Source: an uncultured Opitutia bacterium
GTDB lineage: Bacteria > Verrucomicrobiota > Verrucomicrobiia > Opitutales > Opitutaceae
Direction: 5' to 3'
NCBI GenBank assembly: GCA_903839035.1
Contig: CAIMAQ010000079.1
Span: 1 to 64,000 of the forward strand
Length of the DNA stretch: 64,000 nt
Notes under the pieces: model-generated
The model's input: only the letters and a program-made list of their open reading frames with translations
Told to the model about the DNA's origin: nothing
Database searches by the model: none
Program-made: the position numbers and the translations under genes
Part shown: piece after piece, positions 42,736 to 51,871 of the stretch
Layout of the letters: every line of letters starts with the position of its first letter
Numbering within the stretch: the stretch's first letter is position 1

Positions 42736-43421
42736 TTTTTCACCAGGCCGGCCTGCACGCACCAGCGCACCAGGCTCGCCACCTCGCGCACGCCGATCTT
42801 TTCCATGATGTTCGCGCGGTGCTTTTCCACCGTACGCACGCTCAGGCTGAGACGAGACGCGATTTCCTTGGACGAAAAACCCTCCGCCACCAGCTGCACC
42901 ACCTCGATCTCGCGGCCGGAGAGCATCTGCACTGCCTCCAGCGACGGGGCGGGCGGGCCCGGTTTCACGGACGGCGGCGTCGGCGGCAGCGAAGCCGCGG
43001 CGGCCGCGGCGTCCCCGCCGACTTTCGGCGGCACGTTCGTCGCAAAAAACATCCCGCCGCCCATCACCACCTCGATGGCCTGCAGCACGTAGCTCAGCGG
43101 TTCGGCCTTGTCCACGAAGCCATGCACGCCCTGCGCAATCAGTCGCGCGGGCAGGTCGCCGTCCGGATGACCGGTGAGCACCAGGATGCGCGTCGCAGGT
43201 GACTTGGCCCGCATCTCACGCACCACGTCGAGGCCGTGCATGCCGGGGAGAAAAAGATCCAGCACGAGGAGCGCGGGGTTTTCCTTCAGACAAAATTCCA
43301 GACCGATCCGGCCGTCGCCAAATTCTCCGGCAACCGTGAGGCCGCGGACCCGGCTCAAAGCCATGCTGAGCATGTGCCGAAAAACCGACTCGTCCTCGAT
43401 GATGACAGCGCGAATGGCCAC
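42732..43421 (-). CDS. NarL/LuxR-family response regulator
   Basis: 229 residues from GTG at 43421. Receiver domain (1-120): IIEDESVFRHML, phosphoacceptor D55 in LLVLDLFLPGMHG, then GVHGFVDKAEP. An Ala/Pro-rich linker of about 30 residues precedes a LuxR HTH (about 165-225) with LSGREIEVVQLVAEGFSS and VRTVEKHRANIMEKIGV. It would bind DNA when phosphorylated. A GTG at 43472 is the only longer option. It converges on the Hpt gene. Confidence 0.85.
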   Translation of the reverse strand: MAIRAVIIEDESVFRHMLSMALSRVRGLTVAGEFGDGRIGLEFCLKENPALLVLDLFLPGMHGLDVVREMRAKSPATRILVLTGHPDGDLPARLIAQGVHGFVDKAEPLSYVLQAIEVVMGGGMFFATNVPPKVGGDAAAAAASLPPTPPSVKPGPPAPSLEAVQMLSGREIEVVQLVAEGFSSKEIASRLSLSVRTVEKHRANIMEKIGVREVASLVRWCVQAGLVKN

Positions 43422-43626
43422 GGGTTGATGACTCAAAGCCTGAGCGCGTTGGTTACAAGAACTATATCCCACAATAGGATAGGGTACAAACCCTGTCTAC
43501 GATTCCTCTATTTATACCGCAAAACCCCCGACGTAACCTCGCAGCGGGCTAGCCCTTTTCGACGGATTTCCGCCGGAATCAGATCGGATTTGCGCCACAT
43601 CCCCGACCCCGCATTCTGCGCCCGCT

Positions 43627-44547
43627 GTGACCTCCACCCCTGCCACTTCCCGCACCGCGGTGCTGCTATCATTCGCCGCCATCTACCTCATCTGGGGCAG
43701 CACCTACCTCGCCATCCGCGTGGCGGTGGAGACCTTGCCGCCGTTCCTTCTGGCCGCAGCCCGGTTTCTCTTGGCCGGGGGATTGCTTTACGCGTGGCTC
43801 GCCTACAAAGGCCGGGCGCAGGCCACGCCGAGGCAATGGCGCGACAACCTCATCATCGGCGCCCTGCTCCTCGTCGGGGGCAACGGCATGGTGGTATGGG
43901 CCGAGCAAAAGATTCCCTCGGGCATCACCACACTGCTGCTTTCGGTCAGCCCCCTGATCATTGTGCTGCTCGACTGGATGCTGCCCAAGGGCATGCGTCC
44001 GACATGGATCACGTTCCTTGGCCTGGCCCTCGGCATTGGCGGGCTCATGTTGCTCGTCGGGAGCAATCTGCCGGGGGGACCGGCGCTCGACCCTTGGCGG
44101 TGCGCCGGCCTGCTGTTCTCCTGCTTCACTTGGAGCGGCGGCTCGCTCTACTCGCGATACCTGCGGTATCCCGCCGAACCCATGATCGCGGCGACCATTC
44201 AAATGCTGCTGGGCGGCGCGCTACTGCTCATCGTGGCACTTGTCCGTGGCGAGGGGACGGATTTGCACGCAGCGGATCTGACCGGCCGCTCCCTCGCCGC
44301 ATGGGGTTACCTCGTGGTGGCAGGATCGCTGATCGCCTATCCTTGCTACGCCTACCTGATCAAACACACCACCCCCGCCCGCGTCTCCACCTACGCCTAC
44401 GTCAACCCCGTGGTCGCCGTCTTTCTGGGCTGGCTCATCCTCGGCGAGCCCGTGACCGGACGCACCCTCGTCGCCTCGGTGATCATCATCACCGCCGTCG
44501 CCATCATCACCACGCAGCGGACCAAGGCCGCCGTGAAAAAAGCCTGA
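43627..44547 (+). CDS. DMT/EamA-family transporter (YedA-like)
   Basis: 306 residues from GTG at 43627, ten membrane helices in two EamA halves (about 10-140 and 160-300). The N-terminal IYLIWGSTYLAIR and the second-half motif YAYVNPVVAVFLGWLILGEP are family hallmarks. The transporters export small metabolites such as amino acids; the substrate is not inferable. It is 205 bp from the divergent regulator and 1 bp before the next small ORF. Confidence 0.82.
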   Translation: MTSTPATSRTAVLLSFAAIYLIWGSTYLAIRVAVETLPPFLLAAARFLLAGGLLYAWLAYKGRAQATPRQWRDNLIIGALLLVGGNGMVVWAEQKIPSGITTLLLSVSPLIIVLLDWMLPKGMRPTWITFLGLALGIGGLMLLVGSNLPGGPALDPWRCAGLLFSCFTWSGGSLYSRYLRYPAEPMIAATIQMLLGGALLLIVALVRGEGTDLHAADLTGRSLAAWGYLVVAGSLIAYPCYAYLIKHTTPARVSTYAYVNPVVAVFLGWLILGEPVTGRTLVASVIIITAVAIITTQRTKAAVKKA

Positions 44548-44548
44548 C

Positions 44549-44764
44549 ATGACACCCGCGATTGCCCTTATCGGCGATTTTTTCCCGGACGTGACCGCGC
44601 ATCGCGCGATCCCGCGCGCACTCGAACTCGCCGCCGAGTTGCCGGAAAGCATTCATCCCATTCCCCTCGGCCCACTGTTCCAACCCGAGCGCGCCGCCCT
44701 GCGCGGCGAAACCCTGCCCCGGGCCCGCACGCTCGTGCGCGCCGCCGCCCAATTTTCCCCATGA
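44549..44764 (+). pseudogene. Head-and-tail remnant of a CTP-synthase-like glutamine amidotransferase
   Basis: 71 residues. The first half, IALIGDFFPDVTAHRAIPRALELAAEL, reads like the N-terminus of the CTP-synthase C-terminal-region-related amidotransferases, and the second half, LFQPERAALRGETLPRARTLVRAAA, like their extreme C-terminus. The middle of about 180 residues, including the catalytic Cys, is missing, and the frame is intact through the joint. The gene overlaps the next GNAT gene start by 4 bp and follows the transporter by 1 bp. It may still be translated but cannot be an enzyme. (These quotes are landmarks for comparison.). Confidence 0.6.
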
Positions 44765-45195
44765 ACTCCATCCACATCGCCCCCGCCGAGTCCGACGCCG
44801 ACATCCTGCGTTGCTTCCCCGTCATGGCCCAGTTGCGGCCGCATCTCGTGGAGACGGAATTTGTCGCCCGCGTGCGCCGCATGCAGGGCGAAGGGTTCCG
44901 CCTGGCCCGCCTCGAGGAGGATGGCACCGTGCGCGCCGTCGCCGGGTACCGGTTCCATGAAAAACTCTTCTCGGGCCGCAACCTCTACGTGGACGACCTC
45001 GTGAGCGACACCACGCGCCGCTCCCAGGGGCACGGGGCGCGGCTGCTTGCGTGGCTGGCGGAACAGGCCCGGGCGCGCGATTGCGATTTGCTCGAGCTCG
45101 ACTCCGGGGTGCAGCGCTTCGACGCCCACCGCTTCTATTTCCGCGAGCGGATGCGGATCGCCTCGTACCACTTCTCCCGCGCCCTCAAGGGTTGA
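44761..45195 (+). CDS. GNAT N-acetyltransferase
   Basis: 144 residues. The acetyl-CoA binding signature is RSQGHGARLLAWLAEQARA near 88-106, and ELDSGVQRFDAHRFYFRERM is the typical C-terminal region. N-terminus IAPAESDADILRCFPVMAQL. Substrate unknown. Start overlaps the preceding remnant's stop as ATGA, and its 3' end overlaps the convergent isomerase gene by 11 bp. Confidence 0.75.
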   Translation: MNSIHIAPAESDADILRCFPVMAQLRPHLVETEFVARVRRMQGEGFRLARLEEDGTVRAVAGYRFHEKLFSGRNLYVDDLVSDTTRRSQGHGARLLAWLAEQARARDCDLLELDSGVQRFDAHRFYFRERMRIASYHFSRALKG

Positions 45196-45949
45196 GCCAG
45201 CTTTTCAGCGTCGCGGCGTCGCGCAGGAAATTCGCCGGCGCATCACCCTCGACAAACTCGAGCATCGCATACCGGTCGCCCGGCGCCGTCACGGCCAGAT
45301 CGAGGAAACTCCGCCACCGCGCGGCCCCGTCCGCCAGCGGCAGCCGGTCCGTCGTGCCCGTCCGCCAATGGAAGACATGCACATGCGTCAGCCGCGGCAG
45401 CAGGCTCCGGAGATCACGCAGGCCCGCGGCCGGGTCCTGCTCCAGCGTCGGCTGCCAGTAGGTCGAAAGGTTGGGATGATCCACCTCGGCCAGCAGTTGG
45501 ACGGTCGAGGGGGCCGTGTCCGTCAGCGTGCCGTTGTGAAACTCCAGTGACACCCCGACGCGCGCCGCGGCCGCCAGCGCCGCGATCCGGCGCAAATCCG
45601 CCACCACCTGCGCCCGCAGCCCGGGGCTGGCGGAGGCCGAGCCGGCCGGGCCGGCCCAGACGCGAATGAGGGGCGTGCCGAGTTCGACCGCCGAGTCGAG
45701 GACGCTCGCAAACGACAGGCCCGCGGCCTCACTCGCCCCGGCTCGGTAGTAACTGCCATAGGCTGCGACCGCGAGGCCCGCCTCCTGGGTCAGCCCCCGC
45801 ACCTCGCGCGCGCAGGCCACGTTGCCATGCGGCACATGGACGTCGCCGCCCCACTCGATGCCGCGCAGCCCGGCCTGCCTCACCAGCGCGACGATTTTCG
45901 CCGGCGGGAGTTGGCGAAAGGTAATGGAAACCAACCCGGTCGAAATCAT
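45185..45949 (-). CDS. Sugar phosphate isomerase/epimerase-like TIM-barrel protein
   Basis: 254 residues. Motifs: GLVSITFRQLPP, GLRGIEWGGDVHVPHGN, SLEFHNGTLTD with metal His, and LPRLTHVHVFHWR near the end, a xylose-isomerase-like TIM barrel. Related to the gene at 39444 only in fold. The substrate cannot be named. Start ATG at 45949; the region upstream to 46053 is a divergent gap. Confidence 0.8.
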   Translation of the reverse strand: MISTGLVSITFRQLPPAKIVALVRQAGLRGIEWGGDVHVPHGNVACAREVRGLTQEAGLAVAAYGSYYRAGASEAAGLSFASVLDSAVELGTPLIRVWAGPAGSASASPGLRAQVVADLRRIAALAAAARVGVSLEFHNGTLTDTAPSTVQLLAEVDHPNLSTYWQPTLEQDPAAGLRDLRSLLPRLTHVHVFHWRTGTTDRLPLADGAARWRSFLDLAVTAPGDRYAMLEFVEGDAPANFLRDAATLKSWLNP

Positions 45950-46052
45950 CCGGGGAGCTTGGGCCGCGGGAGGGGCCGCGCCAAGCCCGCAACCGGCCCG
46001 TTTCTCACCGTTAGGTTTTGCGCCCGGCGGAGGGGCCCGGCAGACTGGACGC

Positions 46053-47834
46053 ATGCAAACTACCCCATCGTCTGCGCCCGCGGCGAAGCAGCTTTCGCCC
46101 CGCCGCAAAACCACCCAGGCCCGCTCCCTCCGCGGACTTGCCGAGGAACAGCTCGCCCATTTTCACATCGACCCCGCCTCGCCCGCCGGCGCCCCGCTCC
46201 TGCGCCTCGCCGAGAAGCTCTACGGCGCCCACGGCGACCTGACCGAGCTTTGGGACGCCACAACCCGCGAACTGCCGCGTCTCCCGCGCACCGACCGGGT
46301 CGCGCTGTTCAACGCCAAGAAGTTCCTCGCCTTCCAGCTGGCGAAGCTGCTCGACACGCTCCAAAATCCAACGCGCGCCGTGCACCAGGGCCTCGGTCAT
46401 TCCATGGCGACGTCCCTCGCGAAGGGCCCGTATCCGACGTTCGACAACGTCGCCGCGATTTTCTCCGCCAACCCCGTCATTACCCGCACCGCGACGTACA
46501 TCTTCGCGTGCACCGAGTGGATTGATGACGCATTCCAGGGCCGGGAGTTCCTCCACGAGATCTACTCGCGCCTGCTCAACCCCACCTCGATCTCCCTCGC
46601 CAACCACATCGTGGACATCGAGGCCGGCGCCATGTCCGGCGAGTACATGGCGTGGAATTTCAACAGCGGCATGGCGGCGATCGACGGCATCCTCTCCCAC
46701 CTCGTCGGCTACGAGGACGTCGTGCTGGCCTCGCGCAATGTCTACGGCGGCACTTACCAGCTCCTGCACGACTGGTTTGCCAAGAAATCCAACCTGAACG
46801 TCGGCGTGGAGTTCTTCGACGGCGCCACCGTGGCCGACTTCAACCGCGCCCTCGTCACCACCCGGGAAAAATATGCCGGCCGCCTCGCCGCCGGCCGGGA
46901 GATCTACGTTTTCCTGGAAAGCCCCTGCAATCCGCACGGGATCTTCCTCGACGTGCCGGCCATGTGCCGCTCCGCGCATGCCGCCGGGCTGACCGTGATG
47001 CTCGACGCCACCGTCGGCACGCCGTTCCTCATCCGCCCGCTCCAGCAGCCCGACCCGCTCGCGCGGCCGGATTACGTGATCCACAGCTACACCAAGGACC
47101 TCACCGGCAACGGCAACACCACCGCCGGCGTCGTCATCGGCCGCAACGCCGAGATGTTCATGCCCAAGGGCGAGCCGGGCTGGGACCATACGCTGTTCTG
47201 GAACGTGTACTACGTGAAGGGCGCGTTCCTCGACTCCGACAAGGCCTACGAGGTGCTCTCCGGCATGAAGACGCTCGAAATGCGCGTGCTGAAAAAGTGC
47301 ATCAACACCCTCATCCTCGCCCGCTGGCTCGCCGCCCATCCGCTCATCCATGTCAGCGGGCCCGTCAGCCCGTCCGATCCCAACCGCGAGATCTGCGACC
47401 GCCTCTCCTACCTCGGCCTGCCCGCCCCACTGTTCACCATTCACTTCGAATCGGCCGGCCTCGACCGCCTGACCTTCGAGCGGTTTTTTGACAGCCTCTC
47501 CCCGATGTTCGGCCACATGGTGTCACTCGGCCAGAGCAACACCGTGATCCTTTGTCCCGCGCTCACGTCCCACAGCGAACTGGACGCCGAAGCCCTCCAC
47601 GCCGCCGGCATTTCGCCCACCACCATCCGGATTTCCATCGGCGACGAAGAACCGCGCGAGCTCATCGCGGGCTTCCTGGCAACCGCGCGACTCGCCCTCG
47701 ACCCGATCAAGCCCGGCTTCAGTGCGCAATTTCCCCAGGGTGAGGCCGTGGACCGGCTCTGTGACGAGGTCTACCTCGACGTGCACAGCCGCCATGCCGC
47801 CGCCCGGCCACGGTTCGCGGCGTGCAGCGGCTGA
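46053..47834 (+). CDS. Large PLP-dependent enzyme of the Cys/Met metabolism family
   Basis: 593 residues, about 200 more than a standard cystathionine gamma-synthase. The PLP Lys lies in HSYTKDLTGNGNTTAG near residue 348, preceded by VMLDATVGTPF (Asp contacting the pyridine N) and ESPCNPHG. The N-terminal 170 residues are extra and contain no recognised domain. Exact reaction is unknown. Start ATG at 46053 (MQTTPSSAPAAKQ). Confidence 0.75.
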   Translation: MQTTPSSAPAAKQLSPRRKTTQARSLRGLAEEQLAHFHIDPASPAGAPLLRLAEKLYGAHGDLTELWDATTRELPRLPRTDRVALFNAKKFLAFQLAKLLDTLQNPTRAVHQGLGHSMATSLAKGPYPTFDNVAAIFSANPVITRTATYIFACTEWIDDAFQGREFLHEIYSRLLNPTSISLANHIVDIEAGAMSGEYMAWNFNSGMAAIDGILSHLVGYEDVVLASRNVYGGTYQLLHDWFAKKSNLNVGVEFFDGATVADFNRALVTTREKYAGRLAAGREIYVFLESPCNPHGIFLDVPAMCRSAHAAGLTVMLDATVGTPFLIRPLQQPDPLARPDYVIHSYTKDLTGNGNTTAGVVIGRNAEMFMPKGEPGWDHTLFWNVYYVKGAFLDSDKAYEVLSGMKTLEMRVLKKCINTLILARWLAAHPLIHVSGPVSPSDPNREICDRLSYLGLPAPLFTIHFESAGLDRLTFERFFDSLSPMFGHMVSLGQSNTVILCPALTSHSELDAEALHAAGISPTTIRISIGDEEPRELIAGFLATARLALDPIKPGFSAQFPQGEAVDRLCDEVYLDVHSRHAAARPRFAACSG

Positions 47835-47840
47835 TCGACA

Positions 47841-47897
47841 CGGCGAGGGCGCCGCATCCCCATCGCCAGGCTGGAGCCGTGGCGCCTTCGCCGCGGT
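47841..47897. repeat. Dispersed palindrome, family A, diverged copy 3 (convergent gap)
   Basis: Contains CGGCGAGGGCGCCGCATCCCC on the left and GGCGCCTTCGCCGCGG on the right, forming an imperfect inverted repeat. It resembles the family A copies in the gspJ and gspH leaders, but lies between two converging genes. Confidence 0.65.
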
Positions 47898-47906
47898 CCG
47901 GGAAAC

Positions 47907-50018
47907 TTACCCCCCGATTGCCAGCACGGCCTTGAAGAAGAGCAGGATCACACCGACGAACGCACAGCAGCCGAAAAAGCCCAGCGCGTCCGTGCGGTCC
48001 CACTTGGTAAACTCCCAGTTGGATTGCGGGAAAAGCTTGGTGTGGTCGAGCCGCGTGGGCTCGGCATAGCCGGCTTCGACGGCGACGGCGTCCTCCTCTA
48101 GGGTGGGCGCCACCGGGGTTTTCAAGCGCACGTAAAACCGGGCCACGCGCTTGGGATCCGTCGGTGACGTCAGCAGGCTGACCACAACTAGGATCACGAC
48201 CGGGAACAGGGCATCCACGACATAGCGCGTGGTCAGCAGACCCGCGGGCGCGAAGTTCGCCACCTCCACGCCGAACCGCGACAGGAGGTAAACCTCGACG
48301 CGGAAAAGGCCGCGGCCCGTCTTGGGCGAGCTGAGGTCCTTCGGGTTCACATGGACCACTCCCTCCTCGAAATATAGCGAAACGGGCTCGATCCGCTGCG
48401 TCTTGGTGATGAGCACGCCCTCCGTTGCCGCGCGGCCCTGGGCCACATCCGCGGCGCTGGCCTTGGTCTCGAAGCTGATCACGCGCTCCCGCGTCATGGC
48501 GGTCAGCCCGGCCGAGCGCGCCAGCGCCGGGATCGCCGGGACACCCCACGGGATGACCGCGACAAAGATCAGCGTGGCGATCACCTGGATGCGGACGGCC
48601 GTTTCCGTCAGCCGGCGCCAGAGGAACATCAGCGTGATCGGCACGCCCCAGATCACCAGCAGCACGATCGCGAATTTCAGCAGTGCGATCACGCTGTGCA
48701 GGTAGAGCGCGACGCCGATGCCCAGTACGAGGATCAGCGGCACGGTCAGCCGGGCGACGAACATGTAGTGTTTCTCGGACTTTCCCGGGAACAACGGCTC
48801 GTAGAGATTCTTCACGACCAGGCCGGACAGCACGACCGAGCCCGCACCCAGCAGGGCGAGTTTGCCACCGAGGATGCCGACGATCATCACGCCGATGAGG
48901 CCCACCGGGAGCAGGGCCTGCGTGAGCAGGCCCCAGGTTTGGTCGGGGTCGGATAGATTCGGACCGAAGAGCGCGATGGCGATGAGTCCGCAGAAGCACC
49001 ATGCGATCGTGACAAAGCGCTTGCTGAAGCCGCCCGTCACCGCGCCGATGCGCGCCGCGTATTCATTCTTGGCGGAACCCGCGATGGTCATGCTCGCCTG
49101 TGAGCCCACGATGCCGACGAACTGGACCAGCAGCAGTGCGCCAATGGAATACCAGGTGTACTCGCTGGCGTGGTCGCCGCCGAAGACGTTGAACGCCGCC
49201 GCGGGCAGCTTCGCGTGCAGCCCCGCCACCCCGCCAATCTTGGCGAGGCCGAACGGGATCAGGATCAGCGAAATGGTAATCACGAGCACGACCTGCAAGG
49301 CGTCCACCACGGCCGAGGCCTTCAACCCGCCGAGCACGACGAAGACCGCCACCAGCAGTGATGACACGATGTAGAACGTGACGGGCTGGAGATAGGAAAC
49401 GTACGGCTGGAGTTCGCCGCGGTCATAATAACCCTTGAGCTGTTCGTAGCGGGGCGAGCTCGGCGCCAGCGGCGACGCGAGGTGGTCCTTCCGCAGCTCG
49501 GAAAACTCGCGGTAATCCGTCACCATCTGCTGTTCCGTCACCGTGTAGGCCGAGGCCGGCTTCGTCATGAGCGGCTGCAGGGTTTTCAGTGCAACGACGT
49601 TGCCGCCGGCGATGCCCACGATGGCCATGAGGATGGTCGTGATCGCGTAGAGCGTGGCGAGGAAGCGCCGGCCAAACCGGTCCTCGAACAGGTCCGCCAT
49701 CGTCGTCAGCCGCACGCGCCGGAACCAGACGTTCGTGAACCAAAAATACGGCGTCAGGAACAGCGTGATGAGCGCGAGCCACGCGCCGCCGGCGCCCTGC
49801 CGGTACACCGAGCTCGCCGTGGTGGTGGCCTGACCCGGGTCGGTCATGTTGCCGAAGCTCAGGAAGAACTGGAACCACTTGCCCAGCGAGCGTCCGCCCA
49901 GGAAGAAGTCACTTTCGCCCTGCACCCCGCCGGAGTGCGCCTTGCCGATGAACAAAATCGCGATGACGTAGGCGATGAGGATGAGTGAATCGATCCAGTG
50001 CAGGCCGAACAGGGTCAT
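47907..50018 (-). CDS. Sodium:solute symporter family protein
   Basis: 703 residues, about 13-14 membrane helices (first at about 8-28). The SSS motif GIVGSQASMTIAGSAKNEYAARIG (region about 300-325) is present, and a long loop and extra hydrophilic segment of about 90 residues (about 500-590) precede the last helices. It imports a solute with sodium; the substrate is unknown. Confidence 0.85.
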   Translation of the reverse strand: MTLFGLHWIDSLILIAYVIAILFIGKAHSGGVQGESDFFLGGRSLGKWFQFFLSFGNMTDPGQATTTASSVYRQGAGGAWLALITLFLTPYFWFTNVWFRRVRLTTMADLFEDRFGRRFLATLYAITTILMAIVGIAGGNVVALKTLQPLMTKPASAYTVTEQQMVTDYREFSELRKDHLASPLAPSSPRYEQLKGYYDRGELQPYVSYLQPVTFYIVSSLLVAVFVVLGGLKASAVVDALQVVLVITISLILIPFGLAKIGGVAGLHAKLPAAAFNVFGGDHASEYTWYSIGALLLVQFVGIVGSQASMTIAGSAKNEYAARIGAVTGGFSKRFVTIAWCFCGLIAIALFGPNLSDPDQTWGLLTQALLPVGLIGVMIVGILGGKLALLGAGSVVLSGLVVKNLYEPLFPGKSEKHYMFVARLTVPLILVLGIGVALYLHSVIALLKFAIVLLVIWGVPITLMFLWRRLTETAVRIQVIATLIFVAVIPWGVPAIPALARSAGLTAMTRERVISFETKASAADVAQGRAATEGVLITKTQRIEPVSLYFEEGVVHVNPKDLSSPKTGRGLFRVEVYLLSRFGVEVANFAPAGLLTTRYVVDALFPVVILVVVSLLTSPTDPKRVARFYVRLKTPVAPTLEEDAVAVEAGYAEPTRLDHTKLFPQSNWEFTKWDRTDALGFFGCCAFVGVILLFFKAVLAIGG

Positions 50019-50109
50019 GGGGTAAAAGGGGCGAAAACGTGGGATAATTCCCGGGAAAGGGGCATTACGCCGGGTGACTTTGCCGCAAGCAAGCCCGGCT
50101 TGGGGAAAA

Positions 50110-51742
50110 CTAGTCGTTAAGACTTTTACCCTTCGTCTCCGGCACCCACACCAAGCTCACCAGTACCGACATCGCTGCGATGCCGATGGGATACCAGAGG
50201 CCGGCGTAGATGTTGCCGGTGTAAACCACGATGCTGGCTGCGATTAGCGGCAGGAAGCCGCCGAACCAGCCGTTGCCGATGTGATACGGCAGCGACATCG
50301 AGGTGTAGCGGATGTTTGTCGGAAACAGCTCGACGAGGAACGCCGCGATCGGTCCGTAAACCATGGCCACGTAGCTCATGAGCACGAACAGCAGGCCGAT
50401 CACCTTCAGCCGGTCGACGCGCGCCGGGTCGGCCGCCTTCGGATAACCCGCCGGGGCCAGCGCGGCTTCGTAGGCCTTGGCCTGAAATCCCTCCACGCTG
50501 CTTCCGCCCACCGTCAGGGTCAGCGGCGCGCCGGACGTCGCCGGCACCAGCTCAAACGGGATGCCGTGGTTGTTCAGGAAATTCCGGGCCAGGTCCGTCT
50601 CCGAGTGCACGTGCTTCATGCCGATAATCTTGCGGGCGGCGTCCGACGCGGCATCCACCGTCACATCAATCGTACCCTGGAATTCGCCCGTGTGCAGCTG
50701 GACCGGCGTCCGCGCCATCGCCTCGGCCAGCGCCGGGTTGGCGGCCAGGGTGAGCCCGTGAAAGATCGGCTGGTAGGTCAGCACCGCCAGCAGGCAGCCG
50801 GTGAGCATGATGAATTTGCGGCCGATGTGGTCGGACAGCCAGCCGAAGAAAATGAGCAGCGGCGCCCCGAGCAGCAGCGCCGCGCCGATCAACAGGTAGG
50901 TGTTCTCATAGTCGAGCCTCAGCGTCGTTGTGAGAAAATAGAGGGCGTAAAACTGGCCGGTGTACCACACAACGCCCTGCCCCGCCGTCGCGCCGAACAG
51001 CGCCATCAGCACCAGCTTCGCATTGCCCCAGCGCGCGAAACTTTCGGTCAGCGGCGCCTTCGAGGTCTTGCCCTGGGCCTTCATCTCGGCGAACACCGGC
51101 GATTCCTCGAGCTTGAGCCGGATGTAGATCGAGATCGCCAGCAGCAGCACCGACACGAGGAACGGCACCCGCCAGCCCCAGGCGCCAAAACTTTCCGCCG
51201 TCATCGCATGCCGCGTCAGGTAGATCACCGCGAGCGAGAGGAAGAAACCCAGCGTGGCCGTGAGCTGGATCCAGCTCGTGAACAGCCCGCGTTTACCCTC
51301 CGGGGCGTGCTCCGCCACGTACGTGGCCGCGCCGCCATATTCCCCGCCGAGCGCCAGGCCCTGTGCGAGCCGCAGCACAACGAGAATCACCGGCGCCCAG
51401 AAACCGATGGCCGCATACGTGGGCAACACGCCCACGAGCGCCGTCGCGAGGCCCATCACCACGATGGTGACCAGGAAGGTGTACTTCCGTCCGATCAGGT
51501 CGCCGATGCGGCCGAAGACCAGGGCGCCAAACGGCCGGACGGAAAAGCCCACGCCGAAGAGCGCGAGGCTGGAGAGGAACCCGGCAGTCTCATTGCCCGG
51601 CGGGAAAAACAGCTTTCCGAAAAAAGGCGGCGAGCGTGCCGTAGATGTAGAAATCGTACCACTCGAAGACCGTGCCCAGCGAAGAGGCGAAGACGACAAG
51701 CTTGTGTTTCCGATCGAGCGCAGCAGCAGAGAGGGAACTCAT
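50110..51742 (-). pseudogene. MHS-family MFS transporter, single-base frameshift
   Basis: About 543 residues when the frame is repaired. The N-terminus (ATG at 51742) reads MSSLSAAALDRKHKLVVFASSLGTVFEWYDFYIYG (landmark), the hallmark of MHS carboxylate transporters, then hits a stop one codon run later. The rest (GKLFFPPGNETAGF onward to the stop at 50110) is intact in the next frame, including the MFS signature GRIGDLIGRKYT. The joint is a run of six A (51620-51625); five would restore the frame. A large loop of about 110 residues lies before the last helices. It could be a real pseudogene or a base error. Confidence 0.8.
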
Positions 51743-51805
51743 AGATGCGGGACACTCAACGGTTTCGGCCGCGAAGGGCAAGCGTGGCGCTCAGCCGCTT
51801 TTGCG

Positions 51806-51857
51806 GGTCGGGGTTTATCCCCGACCTGGGCGGCAGGATATCGGGCGTAATGCCCGA
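51806..51857. repeat. Tandem small palindromes upstream of the MHS gene
   Basis: A perfect 8-bp hairpin GGTCGGGG-TTTAT-CCCCGACC (51806-51826), then TCGGGC-GTAAT-GCCCGA (51841-51857). Both share the CGGG/CCCG core. They lie in the 129-bp gap between gpsA and the MHS transporter gene. Confidence 0.65.
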
Positions 51858-51871
51858 CCCACCTCAACACC

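Noticed and set aside
46011-47516. A 501-codon minus-strand frame opposite the PLP enzyme
   Set aside because: Composition is a mirror of the PLP gene; no membrane, signal or domain pattern.
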